A DNA stretch of 51,741 bases from Phoronis australis (GCA_002633005.1 NMRA01000019.1:1752851-1804591); one strand, 5' to 3'; positions 11,040 through 21,494 are shown, counted from the first letter of the stretch. Program-made: numbers and translations. Notes: generated by a model not told the origin, from the sequence alone.

Positions 11040-11440
11040 GGAATACTTCTGACCATCGTTGACTATGGTCGAAAGCGTAGTTAACCACGGTTGCCTCTTT
11101 ATAGACCAATTAAAGGCAACAATGGTTCATTTTGGTTTGACCAAGTTTGACCATGGTCAGATGCCAAATCAACCATGGTTGTCCATTTTAAAAATGGGCA
11201 ACCATGGTTGACCGTGGTTTGACAGTGGTTTGGCCATGGCTGACCATGGAGCGAAGCATAGACAACCATGGTTGACAATTTCTGGAAAAGGCAACCATGG
11301 TTGAGAACGGTTTGACTGTGGTTCACAATGGTCAGAGGCATGGTCAAGCACAGTCAACCTTGATTTAACCATGGTTGAACAATGGTTGACTGCGCTTTAC
11401 CGTGCTTAACCATGATAAACCATGGTAACATTTCGCAGGC
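11040..11440. repeat. CCATGGTT minisatellite-like repeat
   Basis: Dense, imperfect repetition of the words ACCATGGTTGAC, GACCATGGT and GACAGTGGTTTG at short irregular spacing. Many copies contain the palindrome CCATGG. Both strands give accidental open frames here (for example at 11099-11347), with NHGC/QPW-type repetitive peptides that reflect the DNA repeat and not a protein. It lies about 50 bp downstream of the ankyrin exon on that exon's own strand, so it is intronic. Confidence 0.8.
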
Positions 11441-11489
11441 GTACCCTGGTTGTTAAACCCGTGCGACGATGTTGCCAGCAAGTACTTAC

Positions 11490-11588
11490 CTTGTTTCTTA
11501 TGTCTACGCTGGCTCCTTTATCCAAAAGCAGGGCGACGATCTTCAAGTTTCCTCCCAAAGCTGCGTAATGTAGAGGTGTTGACCCGTT
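11490..11588 (-). CDS. ankyrin-repeat exon (one full repeat, 33 aa)
   Basis: Exactly 99 bp between an acceptor (gtaattcgtag) and a consensus donor (AAG|gtaagt), phase 0 at both ends. The translation begins NGSTPLHYAALGGNLKIVAL and ends LLDKGASVDIRNK, a complete textbook ankyrin repeat. It shows the TPLHYAA turn-helix, the GxLxIVxLLL second helix and the GAxVxxxxx hairpin. One-repeat, phase-0 exons are common in multi-ankyrin genes and allow repeat number to grow by exon duplication. A second exon of the same design lies upstream on this strand at 25101-25199. Ankyrin repeats mediate protein binding; the full protein cannot be identified from these exons. Confidence 0.9.
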
Positions 11589-12299
11589 CTACGAATTACA
11601 TAAACGTTTAATGATAACATTTGCAGACCGTTTGTTATTGAAAAAAAACATAATTCTCAACAAATAACCTGAGCATCGTGCAATGAAGTTTTGTATTAAA
11701 AAATGTTTACAAATAGAGAAATTTTACAAAAACAGAATATATGTTTGACTGGGAGCATATCTATCCCCCGAATGTGCACTATGTACTTCTCTGAGATTTT
11801 GGCTAGGGGAGCTTTTAAAAATTATAATTCACGAAGTCCACAATTTGTTGTTTCTCTTCACAGAACTAGCAGGTCTAGGATACCGTATGGGGGACTATAC
11901 AGACGCGATTTCCCAAAGGCAAATGTTCAAATAACTCCTAAAAACGGTATGTTGACGGCTTTCTTTGGTCGTGTCCTAAAAGAAACCTCTGCATCCCCGC
12001 CGCTCCCTTCCCCAAACAAAAGAAGAATGAGTGTAGTGTTGCACGCACAGGAATCAGTGGTCTAGTTTTGAGAATTTAAGTTGCAAGGTAAACTCTATAG
12101 CTCCAAAGGTGTTAATAGCAGTTCTATGAAGAATGCACAAGTTTTCAGCAGATCCAGGCCCCGATTTATAGAAAAAAGAACTGGTGGTATTGATGTAAGT
12201 AGAAGAACTTTGACAGAACATTGTTTCCATCCAAAGACGACGTTTGTACAAGCTTAATTCAAACTGAGGCAGCTACATGTAATTCAGTGAATACAATCC

Positions 12300-12394
12300 T
12301 AATCTGCGGACATGTTGGAGACGTTTGCACTGCAGCACCTGTCACTTTGACTAGCCTATCTCCCGACGTCCCTGACTAGGTTACCATTGCCAAG
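12300..12394 (+). pseudogene. decayed relative of the 1371-1480 segment
   Basis: The plus strand matches 1390-1480 (…GTTTGCACTGCAGCACC…, TATCTCCCGACGTCCCTGA, CCATTGCCAAG) with a nine-base difference in length. The frame that is open at 1371-1480 has a TAG here and the donor GT is replaced (AAG|atgcg). Upstream sequence also aligns loosely (cttaattca…gag.cagcta), so the shared region is longer than the segment itself. Confidence 0.5.
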
Positions 12395-12399
12395 ATGCG

Positions 12400-13290
12400 T
12401 TTTAATAATAGCCTACTTCGATGATTTTATAACCAATCTTTAGTTAAGTAGAATATTATCCATGGTGTGTGCATTCCGACAAACATCTGTAAAACTGATG
12501 TTAATGGCATCTGAAGAAGATTTGAACTAACTGAAATAATACATTTTCGGAAAGTAGAAATCCTGTTAGTAAAATTTGGTGTTTTACTTTCAACCTATCT
12601 CACATTGATAGGACCACGTGATCGTGTCATTTCTGTGCATTCACAAGAAAAAGAATGACAATGGCGTTAGCGAACTTCGCTTGAAAAGTGTTCAAGAGGA
12701 AATCTCAAAAAAATTTGTTACGGTTCTCTAAATTATCATTTTGTTTTCATTTCACGGAACTCATGATTTATTTTCAGAAAAATTGCAAAAGTTCCCACTC
12801 AAAAGTGACACGTTTAAGAACAAACCCTGATAGCGTCTTGGAAAATAGTGCATAAAAAAGGGTATCAGAAAGATTCGTATCAAAACCCATCATGCAGTGT
12901 TGAGATATGTTCCGATGTTAACCACACCTGAACATTTTTCAGGGGTACATGTACAACATAACCTTAACAACGCGTGTGAATTCCCAACTACATGTAGCGT
13001 ATGCATGCATAATTATTTGCCATGCCTTGGACACATATTAATACATTGTAAGCGAAACGTCTTGATCGATGACAGACAAAGACAACGATGACGATGACGG
13101 TGGAATTTGGTAATGAAATTCATGAAACTTAATGACAGTAAAGTTGATGATATTGTATGGTGACTTTGGCAGTGCTGCTGCCAATAACTGGGTATGACGG
13201 AGACGGCGTTAACGACGCCAACAAACATGATGATTAAAAGTTCACGAACGTAGAATTATTCGGCTTACAGGTTTCTACCGGGATTTGCTG
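12400..13290. other. unassigned sequence
   Basis: No gene or recognised repeat. Minor low-complexity tracts (GACAAAGACAACGATGACGATGACGG near 13073) are visible. Confidence 0.45.
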
Positions 13291-13740
13291 TAGATAAGCT
13301 CACGGGCGTGTATTCGGAAAGTGAAACATTTCAGGCGTTTTAGTAGCTCCAAATAAGCGCCCGGGTGTTCTTTCGGAAAAGGGGACGGCTGTCAACGGAA
13401 ATCACAGCCTCAGCTGACTGAAAATATCAGCGCTTTTTATAAAATTGTGCTATTTAATTTCGATTTTAGGTTAATAAATACAGTTTCCAGCACTTTGTTC
13501 GTTTTTTATTAAGGATAAATGCACAACAAAATTGAATTTTAGGCTAAAAATTGTCGCTGAGTAGGGTTTTAGGAGCACCTTTTCCGAATGAACATCCTGC
13601 TATCTGGGCACTTGATACCAGAAGTTTTAATACAAAAGAAACGCCCATGGGCATATGTGTTTGATATAATGTTCTGAAAATGGGCGCTTCATCGGGTGGG
13701 CTTATCCACGGAAAATCCATTTCTGGCACGCTGTATCCTT
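13290..13740. repeat. imperfect inverted-repeat (foldback/MITE-like) segment
   Basis: The left part (GATAAGCTCAC…GCGCCC…GTTCTTTCGGAAAAGG, about 13303-13383) reappears in reverse complement in the right part. There, read on the minus strand, it is GATAAGCCCAC…GCGCCC…GTTCATTCGGAAAAGG, about 13569-13707. The centre holds unrelated AT-rich sequence. The right arm alone recurs at the start of unit 2 (33066-33235), so the duplication breakpoint lies inside this repeat. Terminal motifs and a target duplication were not identified. Confidence 0.4.
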
Positions 13741-13880
13741 TGAACCAACGTTAAGTCCGTGTTGGCCTGTTGACGGTCGAAAAAACTATAACGAGGTAAA
13801 GCAGTTGATCACAATCGCTCCACAATTGCACAAGTTAGTTAATTTATACAGGCCCTACAAGAACGAGTCTGCAGATTTAC

Positions 13881-13957
13881 CTTGTCGTTGGCACCGAAGT
13901 TTCAAGTTATCTCGTTCAGTGAGTGCACTGGTTCCAAGTCCAAAATATCCATCTGAT
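13881..13957 (-). other. possible 77-bp exon conserved in both units
   Basis: The minus strand has a donor-like end (CAAG|gtaaat) and an acceptor-like start (gatctggaag). With one leading base, the frame is open and reads SDGYFGLGTSALTERDNLKL…. The unit-2 counterpart (33397-33473) keeps both signals and the open frame with a few substitutions. Another frame ends in an ankyrin-like GANDK before the donor but contains a stop in both copies. Too short to be convincing. Confidence 0.18.
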
Positions 13958-14008
13958 CTTCCAGATCATCGTTTGTTATAGTGGTAGAAAAAATTAATAA
14001 ATAAACTA

Positions 14009-15634
14009 CTGGACTTACGATTACATAGAGATGGCTACGTTACGAGGACTTCATCACGTGTCACGTGTCTCGTCATGTGATCCACAGCACAGTTTGCGCG
14101 GGATCCTCTTCAGTGCCCTATCCCACGTCCTTGGCAATAGAAACCTCAGCCCCCCCCCCTCCCCGTCTGTTTAGGCTAGGATTCTCAATTCCCTCATAAA
14201 TAGCTTCCTTGACACCTCTCGTAAACCAATTTTCTTCTCTATCCAGGATCTTGACATCTTCTATGTAGAAAGAGTGGTCTGTGACCGCCATATGACTAAA
14301 GGATTCAGAATCATAGCAGTCCCCATAACTGGGCCTACGATGTTGGTTGAAACGACTTTTCAGGGTTTGTTTGGTTTCCCCAATATATGCTTCCCCACAC
14401 CCTGGTTCTGAGCATGAAATGCCATACACCACATTTGATTTTTTTCTCTTTCGTGGTCTTATCTTTCACATTCAACAGATGACTCCTTATGGTGTTAATT
14501 GGTCTATCGAAACAGAAATATCGTGGCCCCACATGTAAGATTTAACCTGGTCTGAGATCCCTGGCACAAAAAAGGTATTGCTATCCTGATGTTTCCCTCT
14601 GTTGTCAGGCTGCGTATTCTGAAGTCCGACTCCGCAAAGGTTTGCCTGGTGGAATGACCATTCAGGATAGCCACATCTCTTTAATACTGTTCTGTTGTAC
14701 TCCAATTCCACATCGATGCCTTCCTCCGTGTTGGGGATGGATTTCGCACGATAGTCCAACGTCCAGTTTGTGTATCAAAGGGTGATTGGAGTCAAACGGA
14801 AGGTAGTACTACGTGTGAGTGGGCTTCCTATAAACCTTAGTTTTAATACGTCTGTCTATAACAGTCACTAAACAATCCAGGAATGGCAAAGAGTTGTCTC
14901 TAGATTCCACTTGAGTAAACTTGATTTTGATATCACATTGATTAATGTTTTCGAGGAACCCTATATTTTCAGAATCTTTTAGCACCACCAAAGTGTCATC
15001 TACATACCTCAGCCAGAGTCTAGGTGGAACTCCATGATAGGACGCTAACGCCTTCCTCTCAAAGTTCTCCATGTATATGTTAACCACAATGGAGGAAACA
15101 GGAGAGCCCATGACACATCCATTGGATTTGATGTAGATGTTCCCGTCAAAAGACCAGTAAGTGGACTTACGTGTTAGCTCCAGTAGCTGGCAAATGTTAT
15201 CTACCGATAGGGTTGTTGTGTCACTCAGGGAATTATCCTGCTGTAGGTGTTCCCTCACAACAGTTAAAGCGCCATTGGGGTACACACGTAAACAGTGCAC
15301 TCACATCATAGGAAGTAATGCTATCGTCTTCTTCTACCACTAGATTTTCTATGTACTTAACGAATGACTGAGTGTTCTTTACATGGTGTCGAGACAGGTC
15401 AAGCAGAGGCCATATGATTCTCGAAATAAATTTAGCGATGTTGTAAGTGACAGAACCAGTGCAGCTTAGAATCGGCCTAAACAGACAGGGGAGCCTGAGG
15501 TTTCCATTGCCGAGGACGTGGGATAGGGCACTGAAGAGCATCCCGCGAAAAATTGTGCTGTGGATCACATGACGAGTCACGTGACACCTCAGTGGCCTGA
15601 TGAAGTACCCATCTCTATATAATCACAACTCCAG
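14009..15634 (-). mobile_element. PLE-A, Penelope-like element, unit 1 copy
   Basis: Penelope-like retroelement: RT followed by a GIY-YIG endonuclease on the minus strand. The ends are inverted copies of each other. The left end (ctggacttacgattacatag…cctatcccacgtccttggcaatag, 14009-14142) reappears in reverse complement at about 15495-15634. Such inverted LTR-like repeats are typical of PLEs. The same insertion is present in unit 2, so it predates the duplication. Coding frames are broken. Spurious poly-C at 14150-14165 adds to the disruption. Confidence 0.85.
14118..15580 (-). pseudogene. PLE-A RT and GIY-YIG endonuclease, broken
   Basis: 15580-15233 carries the start of the RT core (SYDVSALFTCVP). 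A one-base shift in a C run (15277-15280) moves the frame to 15300-14809. That frame has SFDGNIYIKSNGCVMGSPVS, VVNIYMENFERKAL, WLRYVDDTLVVL and DNSLPFLDCLV, so catalytic YVDD is kept. 14759-14487 holds LDYRAKSIPNTEEG and LKRCGYPEWSF. 14432-14118 is the endonuclease with VYGISCSEPGCGEAYIGETK and the conserved helix VKEAIYE. Read together these are all the expected PLE domains in order. At least three frame changes make it inactive. The frameshift in the C run is shared with the unit-2 copy. Confidence 0.88.
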
Positions 15635-15639
15635 TAATT

Positions 15640-16160
15640 GATTGATTAATTTATTCTACCTTAATTACTGAACTGGATGACTGAAAACATTCACCGCGTT
15701 TGTTATAGTGCATTCGTTGATACGAGGGTGTGTTATGATACATGTAGTACCCTCCAAATTTTCCATTGAACACAATTGCAGCGTACTAGCTGTACCAGGT
15801 CAGATATTAGAATTGTTTTGCAAACTAAGTAAATACCATATGGAGAAACAATGAATGCTACATTGACAACATTTGCCGTTCCGGAATAGCCATATTCCAA
15901 AATATAATAGAGACTGCGCGATAAGATTCACCGAGCATCATTAACTACATATACAATACAGTGTGATATTTGCAGTTTTTTTCAAATATTCTTTGCGAGT
16001 ATAATGATGCCACATTACTACAACTGTAGAGTGGGACATTCAAACAATCCTCCATAATGTCCAACGTCTCAAAATGTCTGTGTATGAAGCAAATTGGATT
16101 TCGTTCCTGTCAACTGGGACCATCATGCACACTGAGATTACAAAATGGACCAAGCAACAA
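15640..16160. other. unassigned sequence between PLE-A and PLE-C
   Basis: Well conserved in unit 2 (35155-35770) apart from a local replacement near 15845-15860 / 35355-35455. No coding signal was recognised. It may include the 5' part of PLE-C. Confidence 0.4.
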
Positions 16161-16199
16161 CGCCAGAAAAATGCCCTAGATTAACTGGCAAGACATTCC

Positions 16200-17190
16200 A
16201 ATCTGAACTAACGTACTTTGTTCTTTGTGAATGACTTTGTTGAGTTAAATGAGACAGTGCTGAACATCCCCCACTTTGTGTTTTACGGCAAATTTAGACA
16301 AAATTATGGCACGGCTATGGAACGCTATGTATTTCCTACCGTACTGAATTTGTACATGAAGTATTGAAAACATTTAGTCCTTAGTTCGACTACTGTTTCC
16401 CATAGATTTTGGAAGCGGTATGTGGACGGCACGTTCACCATCCTGGAGAGGAACTGTATTTGTACCGGCGTTAGTTAACCACATGAAAGCTCTAGACACT
16501 TGTATTAAATTAATTAATGAGATTGAATCATCTCACAGCTGTATTTTGTTTTTAGACTCTCTCATTGTAAGGTTTTGAAAGTATATCGTGAGTCTACACC
16601 AATCAATACCTTAACTTCAACACGCACCACCCATTTTTTATGAAATTCGGACGTAGTTCGGACACTGAGACAAAGTTGTGAAAGTATTGTCACCAAGGAA
16701 GAGGGTAGATCTGTGGAACACGTCTTTTTTAACTTTGCGCTTTCCTCATGTGTATACCCGGGTTGGACTCTGAAGACATCTTTTTGTGGACAGACAGAGA
16801 TGGAGAAGGGAAAATGTGTGGTGGCGCTACCATACTATCAATGTACTTCGGAGACGTTATGCATAATTTTTAAGACGCACAGGGTTGAAGTAGCTTCCTG
16901 ACCTAGACATGAACTGCACTAATTCACTGGTGTATTTCCCAAAGATATATCAAAAGTGTGGTGCCAAGCATCAAGTGTGTTGTGCTTCTAGTGAGTCTGA
17001 GTACGGAGATTGGGGACCGGGTCTAGTTCTCTGTCATCAGCTTTATCTGAACACGCCCAGGAAAAAGGACATCCCATCAATAGGCAACGTTATTGACAGT
17101 GAGAGCCTTTATATTATTAGAAAAATGAGTGAAGCCATACAGTTTAGACAGGCATCATTTCAAATTATGACAAGATTTTAAGCCAACGCA
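16200..17190 (+). pseudogene. PLE-C, second Penelope-like family, unit 1 copy
   Basis: Plus strand. The RT is recognisable as FYGKFRQNYGTAM, then FWKRYVDGTFTIL, then a run ending in SVEHVFFNFALSSCVYPG, followed by VVALPYYQCTSETL…FKTHRVEVAS. The endonuclease follows as CGAKHQVCCASSESEYGD, DIPSIGNVIDSESLYII and KMSEAIQFRQ, a GIY-YIG domain with the usual C-terminal helix. The catalytic box is YVDG here, whereas the unit-2 copy keeps YVDD, so this copy gained a separate lethal change. Stops and frameshifts are frequent. It lies in opposite orientation to PLE-A and belongs to a different family by sequence. Confidence 0.75.
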
Positions 17191-17199
17191 AAATCGGTA

Positions 17200-17560
17200 A
17201 CTGCAGATTTCTTTGCATTGCTTTAGGTTCACTAAACATCAATGAGAACACACGTGCAGTGTCGTTTACGTATATACTTATCACCAAAATTGGATCCTGG
17301 AACCCGATTTTTCTGAGGTCATACAACTCATATAAGTCAGTGGTGGACTCTTTTTTGTGATGGCGACAACGTGAAGACGAGAGTCCGTCTCCATAAACCA
17401 CGTTGGTGAAGAGTTCGCCTAGCCCGGCAAATTTTATTTGGTTTATCTGATGCAACGCGGTCCTGTCGTTTTCGTGTGACTCCATAATTTATGAACACAT
17501 ACACACTGTCTCTATTCTGAGAGAACTTTGACGTACGCACTGACGCCCTGCCCTTCAAGT
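17200..17560. other. conserved segment downstream of PLE-C
   Basis: A minus frame of about 106 codons (17485-17165) is open, and its counterpart in unit 2 is nearly so, with an in-frame stop. The peptide (…ELFTNVVYGDG…SSRCRH…) matches no family I know. It is more likely the 3' untranslated part of PLE-C, conserved simply because the duplication is not very old. Confidence 0.35.
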
Positions 17561-17589
17561 CTTCAGACTGACGTTTCTTAGGAGGTTAG

Positions 17590-17720
17590 TGACCTCAAAC
17601 CGGATTGTTCTGAACACCCTCAACCCCCACATCCCACGACCCATGAACCCTTGATCCACTACCCCACGACAAAAAAGTACACACTCCCCTCGACCCACGA
17701 CCTGTGCCAATAGATGTTAA
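17590..17720. repeat. CCCACGACCC-type simple repeat
   Basis: Repeated words CCCACGACCCATGAACCC, CTACCCCACGAC and TCGACCCACGACCTGTG. This is the reverse complement of the block at 190-450. It is also present in unit 2. Confidence 0.6.
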
Positions 17721-17909
17721 TTCAAACACGGTGATTTTTATTTTTGTTGATTGCATATATATGCCATGGGCCTTAACGTAGCTAAATTGGAATGTGGTGC
17801 TCTGTTCAAAACTTCACAAAGGTATTACAACTTCGTTATCATGTCTATACACTGCATAAAAATTTCATCTGTTAAGATCTCGGTGAAAATGAGGACAAGC
17901 GTTTAGTAC

Positions 17910-17917
17910 AATGTACT
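17910..17917 (+). repeat. 8-bp target duplication, left copy
   Basis: AATGTACT immediately before the left terminus; the identical octamer follows the right terminus at 24945-24952. The empty site in unit 2 has AAAGAACT (37520-37527) in a matching context. Confidence 0.85.
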
Positions 17918-17954
17918 ATGATGGGCCGTTAGGGGGAAAGTGTCGCCGAAAAAA

Positions 17955-18115
17955 AACGAGCGTAATTGTGTACATTACGCCGTTAATTACGCCGTTAAAT
18001 TACGATCGTAATTTAATTCTTTACTGCGTAAAATTACGCTCGTAACGAATTAAATTACGAGTGTAATTTAATTCTTTACTTCGTAAAATTACGCTCATAA
18101 TTTAGTTTAACTCTT
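17955..18115. repeat. subterminal TTACGCTCGTAA palindrome array, left
   Basis: Repeated, partly palindromic words such as AATTACGATCGTAATTTAATT, AAATTACGCTCGTAA and AATTACGAGTGTAATTTAATT, each about 15-40 bp apart. Equivalent words lie next to the right terminus. Arrays like this next to termini often serve as transposase binding sites; that role is inferred here. Confidence 0.7.
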
Positions 18116-18339
18116 AGCCAATGACGTAGTTTTTATAATCCACGATCGCGCGCTCATGGAAATATTTATTTACTGACGGATTTCATACGAGCGCTGAATC
18201 ATGGCGGATCAAATTGCTGCTGCCATGTCAGTGATTGTGCAAGAACGAGCTGACCAGCAGCAGTCGCGTATGTTTGGTCATCACTGATTGGTTTAAATTT
18301 GGAACGTTCTTAATGTATATTACGAACGTAGTATACGGC

Positions 18340-18357
18340 GACATTTCCCCCATTTAA
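18340..18357 (-). repeat. internal inverted copy of the terminal motif
   Basis: GGCGACATTTCCCCC on the plus strand is the reverse complement of the terminal GGGGGAAA(T)GTCGCC. It makes the first ~440 bp of the element look like a smaller inverted-repeat element nested at the left end. Confidence 0.5.
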
Positions 18358-18449
18358 TTTACGGGCGTGACTTTACTGCAACACTTTTGCAATTTAAGTA
18401 CTAGTCCACGAGAGCACCAGCCATCCAGCGGCAAGGTGGGGGTCAGCCG

Positions 18450-21400
18450 ATTTTCACCAAATTTGGCACATAGGCAGTCCTATGGGATCTATAAACAGAG
18501 GAAAAATATTTCCTCAAAATATTGCGTTTTTCCAAAGTTGTAGGCTCAAACACATTTTACGGCTTCGCAGCCATGTTTTCACGGTATTAAAACTGTCAAG
18601 TTTTAACTGTTTACATTTTTCCTTGAATGGAAGCTATTGATTTATTATTGACTTGGCATTGTTTAGTGGTGCCTATAGATTGTTACACAGATGTCTTGAA
18701 ACAAGATTCCGATTTACCACCCTCATTTAGTAGCTTTACTACACTGCCCCCCGTTATGCCATTTTGAAGTTGTGTTCAGTACACTGCTGTACCAAATCTG
18801 CCCCCACTGCTGTGGGAATGAAACTTAGCCAAAATGTTGACAAATCATGTTACTTTCATTGCATAAAATAAAAATTTTGTCAGCCAGTTTATTAGTTATA
18901 CATTATTGGCACCTCAAATGTACTAAAATGAGAAATTTTCATTTATCTGAGATCCTTGCGTGAGCACCGTAAAGTCCGATTTTTCTTCATGTTTTTCGAT
19001 ATTTTGCAAACAAGTTAGTTCCTCCTGAATGTTTTGAACGTTTTACTACTTACTTCTTAGGGCTATAGTACCCATAAATACCATACATTGCTCCATTTTG
19101 TAAAAAGCCGATTATGTCACCCACAGTGAACAGGGTTAGACATGAAAGCGACAAATGTAGGTTATTTTGATTTACAGTTGTTATATCTTGCAATTTCCTC
19201 ATGGGTATTTCTTCGCACATCTTCAAGTCAGATTTTCTGTTGATCAAATGTTCATGCAATGCATTTTAATATCAAATGAATGATAAGTTTTGTGGCATGA
19301 CCGCAATTTTCCCACGACTTAAAACAAAAGACCGCAGAAATTTTCCTGACGAAATGCCGGGTTTGCAGTTCTCTAAAAACATTCGAATGACAAGACAAAC
19401 TCCACCACTGTCCGTGGCAAATCATCGCCTGTTTTTCGCCCATCGGCCCTATCATTGTTTTCCTTCGTTGTGTCATTGTTGGATATAGCAACACAGGTCG
19501 CATGGATACAGAACCTTGCGTACGTCAGACCGTTGCCGATAAGCGCTCGTCATTATATCTTTATTATAACAACGAGAACAATGAAGATGCTAATCTATTG
19601 TTCTCTATACAACCAGTTTTCCCGTGGATGACCACAGAAGAGGAATCCCAAAGTATCCACTAACAATGAGCACGCACCTTAGTAACTATTACCGCGCACA
19701 CAAATCCTTTCCGTGGAACATATTTTTATATCCGTGTATTGTGTTGTATTACTCATGGTACGGGTTCAGACCCTGTTGAATTAAGATTCCAATCCCCAAC
19801 CCTGTAATATACATGTATAGTTTGAGTAAAATTTCTAGACAATGCAGGTCTTTGGATTTATTTTCCTTTAAATGAAGAGTAAAAATCAAATTCTGCACAG
19901 TTTTTTTTAAAGTAATCACTTATTGAAAGATCACACATCTAAAAAATAAAACAATGTTTGACAAGTTTATTCATTATCTTATTTGAAAATTGCCTACCTC
20001 ACAGACAACTCATCTAAGTTGAAAATATTTCTTGTGAAAAATATAAAATTCCAACCAGAGACTTGTGTACTACAAAATATGTTTTCGTAATACAATGCAA
20101 AGATAAATGTACAGTCAAAAGTGCAAATGTTATGACTATAATAAAAAATTGCCTTCTAGATCTTTTCAACACTCCAATTGCTACAGGAAAGAGTCAACCA
20201 CACAAAGCCCATACAGTCAGGGAATTACATTTAAGGTGATGTAGTCTCACTGCGAGAAAAGTGATTTTGCAATATTGCTGACAACATTGGAAATCTCTTC
20301 TTCACAAACTTGAGGTAGCTGTATTTACCACATCAATGTTCTTATCAAAACTAACAACCACAAAATGAAAAATTGGTTGTCTGTTCCAACTAGGCAGCAT
20401 TTTACAATGAAATGATCATGAAAAAATACTTTTGCAACATGGTTTGCATTGCAATTGCCCTACGATTACAGTTGTACATACATACTAGACCAATAACAAA
20501 ATTACCCATGGGAACCATAAAATGGTCAATTCGCCAAAAAACATGGAGCCACCAGACCTAATGTGCCAATACTTTTCAGTACTGCAACAACAAATCATTT
20601 GAATTGGACATAAACCTAGAGACCAGTCTAATAGTGAGTGATTTTATACACACAGCATGGTCTCAAGGAATAGCAAACTGTCAATTCCAGAAATCACTTT
20701 CTATTTGGATAATGAACAAACTGAGCAAAGTTTATAGAGGTAAATGGTCTAAATCAAAACTTATTACCTCATGGACAGAAGGTTCACAACCCAGGCAGAA
20801 AGATAAGTTAACAAAACCAGCCTAACTGCAACAGGGGCTCAAATTTCAGCAATATATACCCATTTACAAACAAAAATCTATAATGGGAAATAAAATGCGG
20901 AAATATAAATTTTCAGATCATTTACGCATCTTCAAGGAAAAGGAACAGTGCAGTGGTCAGAATTCATCTAAATGTGATGGCCACACTGAGAATTCCTGAC
21001 AGACCAAGAGTCCAGAGGCTAAACAAAATAAAACAATGTACCATTACCATGTGGCCCAGGGTCATGGTCCGTGCCTGGACAAAAATTCAGTCTAGGTAAA
21101 TTTTAGATTTGTGCTGTTCACACAAGCAGTTCTGGTGCAAAGAAAGTTTGCGACAACACACAAGCCTACTTCCCTACACAGCTGTGCTGATACAATAATG
21201 CCCCCACTGGATTTAGCAGATCAGTCAGAGTATTTATAGGTCCAGCCACTGTACTGTTTCCTCCTTTTGAATTTTTACAATGCTACATCCTTGACAATCG
21301 CAGATTGCCTCTTTCAATGCATACTCAACTTCCTCTGTCCCAGTTTCCCCACATTTGCTGAGAGTGGCCTATCTTAACAAATTGCTTTGGACCTGCTATG

Positions 21401-21460
21401 CTATAAGCCAGTAATACTTTTTCCATGACTCGTTTCTCAAGCTACAAATTCTCTTTGACA
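18450..21460. other. interior of TIR element, no recognised gene
   Basis: Mostly AT-rich. Open frames at 19252-19503 (minus) and 19276-19488 (plus) overlap on opposite strands and match no family I know. A short ATG frame at 18201 (MADQIAAAMSVIVQERADQQ…) ends next to a GTATGT donor-like site and could be a first exon, but nothing downstream supports it. Confidence 0.4.
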
Positions 21461-21464
21461 TATC

Positions 21465-21477
21465 TTCTGGGAGTAGA
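21465..21477 (+). repeat. 13-bp target duplication of I-type LINE, left copy
   Basis: TTCTGGGAGTAGA here and again at 24006-24018, immediately after the LINE tail. The context (tatc/ta before, tc/ct after) differs slightly, as expected for a target duplication with drift. Confidence 0.75.
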
Positions 21478-21494
21478 TCAGCAGCCGATCCAAC

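Noticed and set aside
11099-11372. Overlapping open frames with repeated NHGC/QPW peptides
   Set aside because: They are translations of the CCATGGTT minisatellite in two frames, with no independent coding evidence.
17165-17485. Minus-strand frame of about 106 codons downstream of PLE-C
   Set aside because: The counterpart in unit 2 has a stop and there is no family match. It is likely 3' flanking sequence of PLE-C.
19252-19503. Opposed open frames inside the TIR element as a transposase
   Set aside because: No catalytic motif of any known transposase was visible and both strands are open over the same bases, which fits chance.
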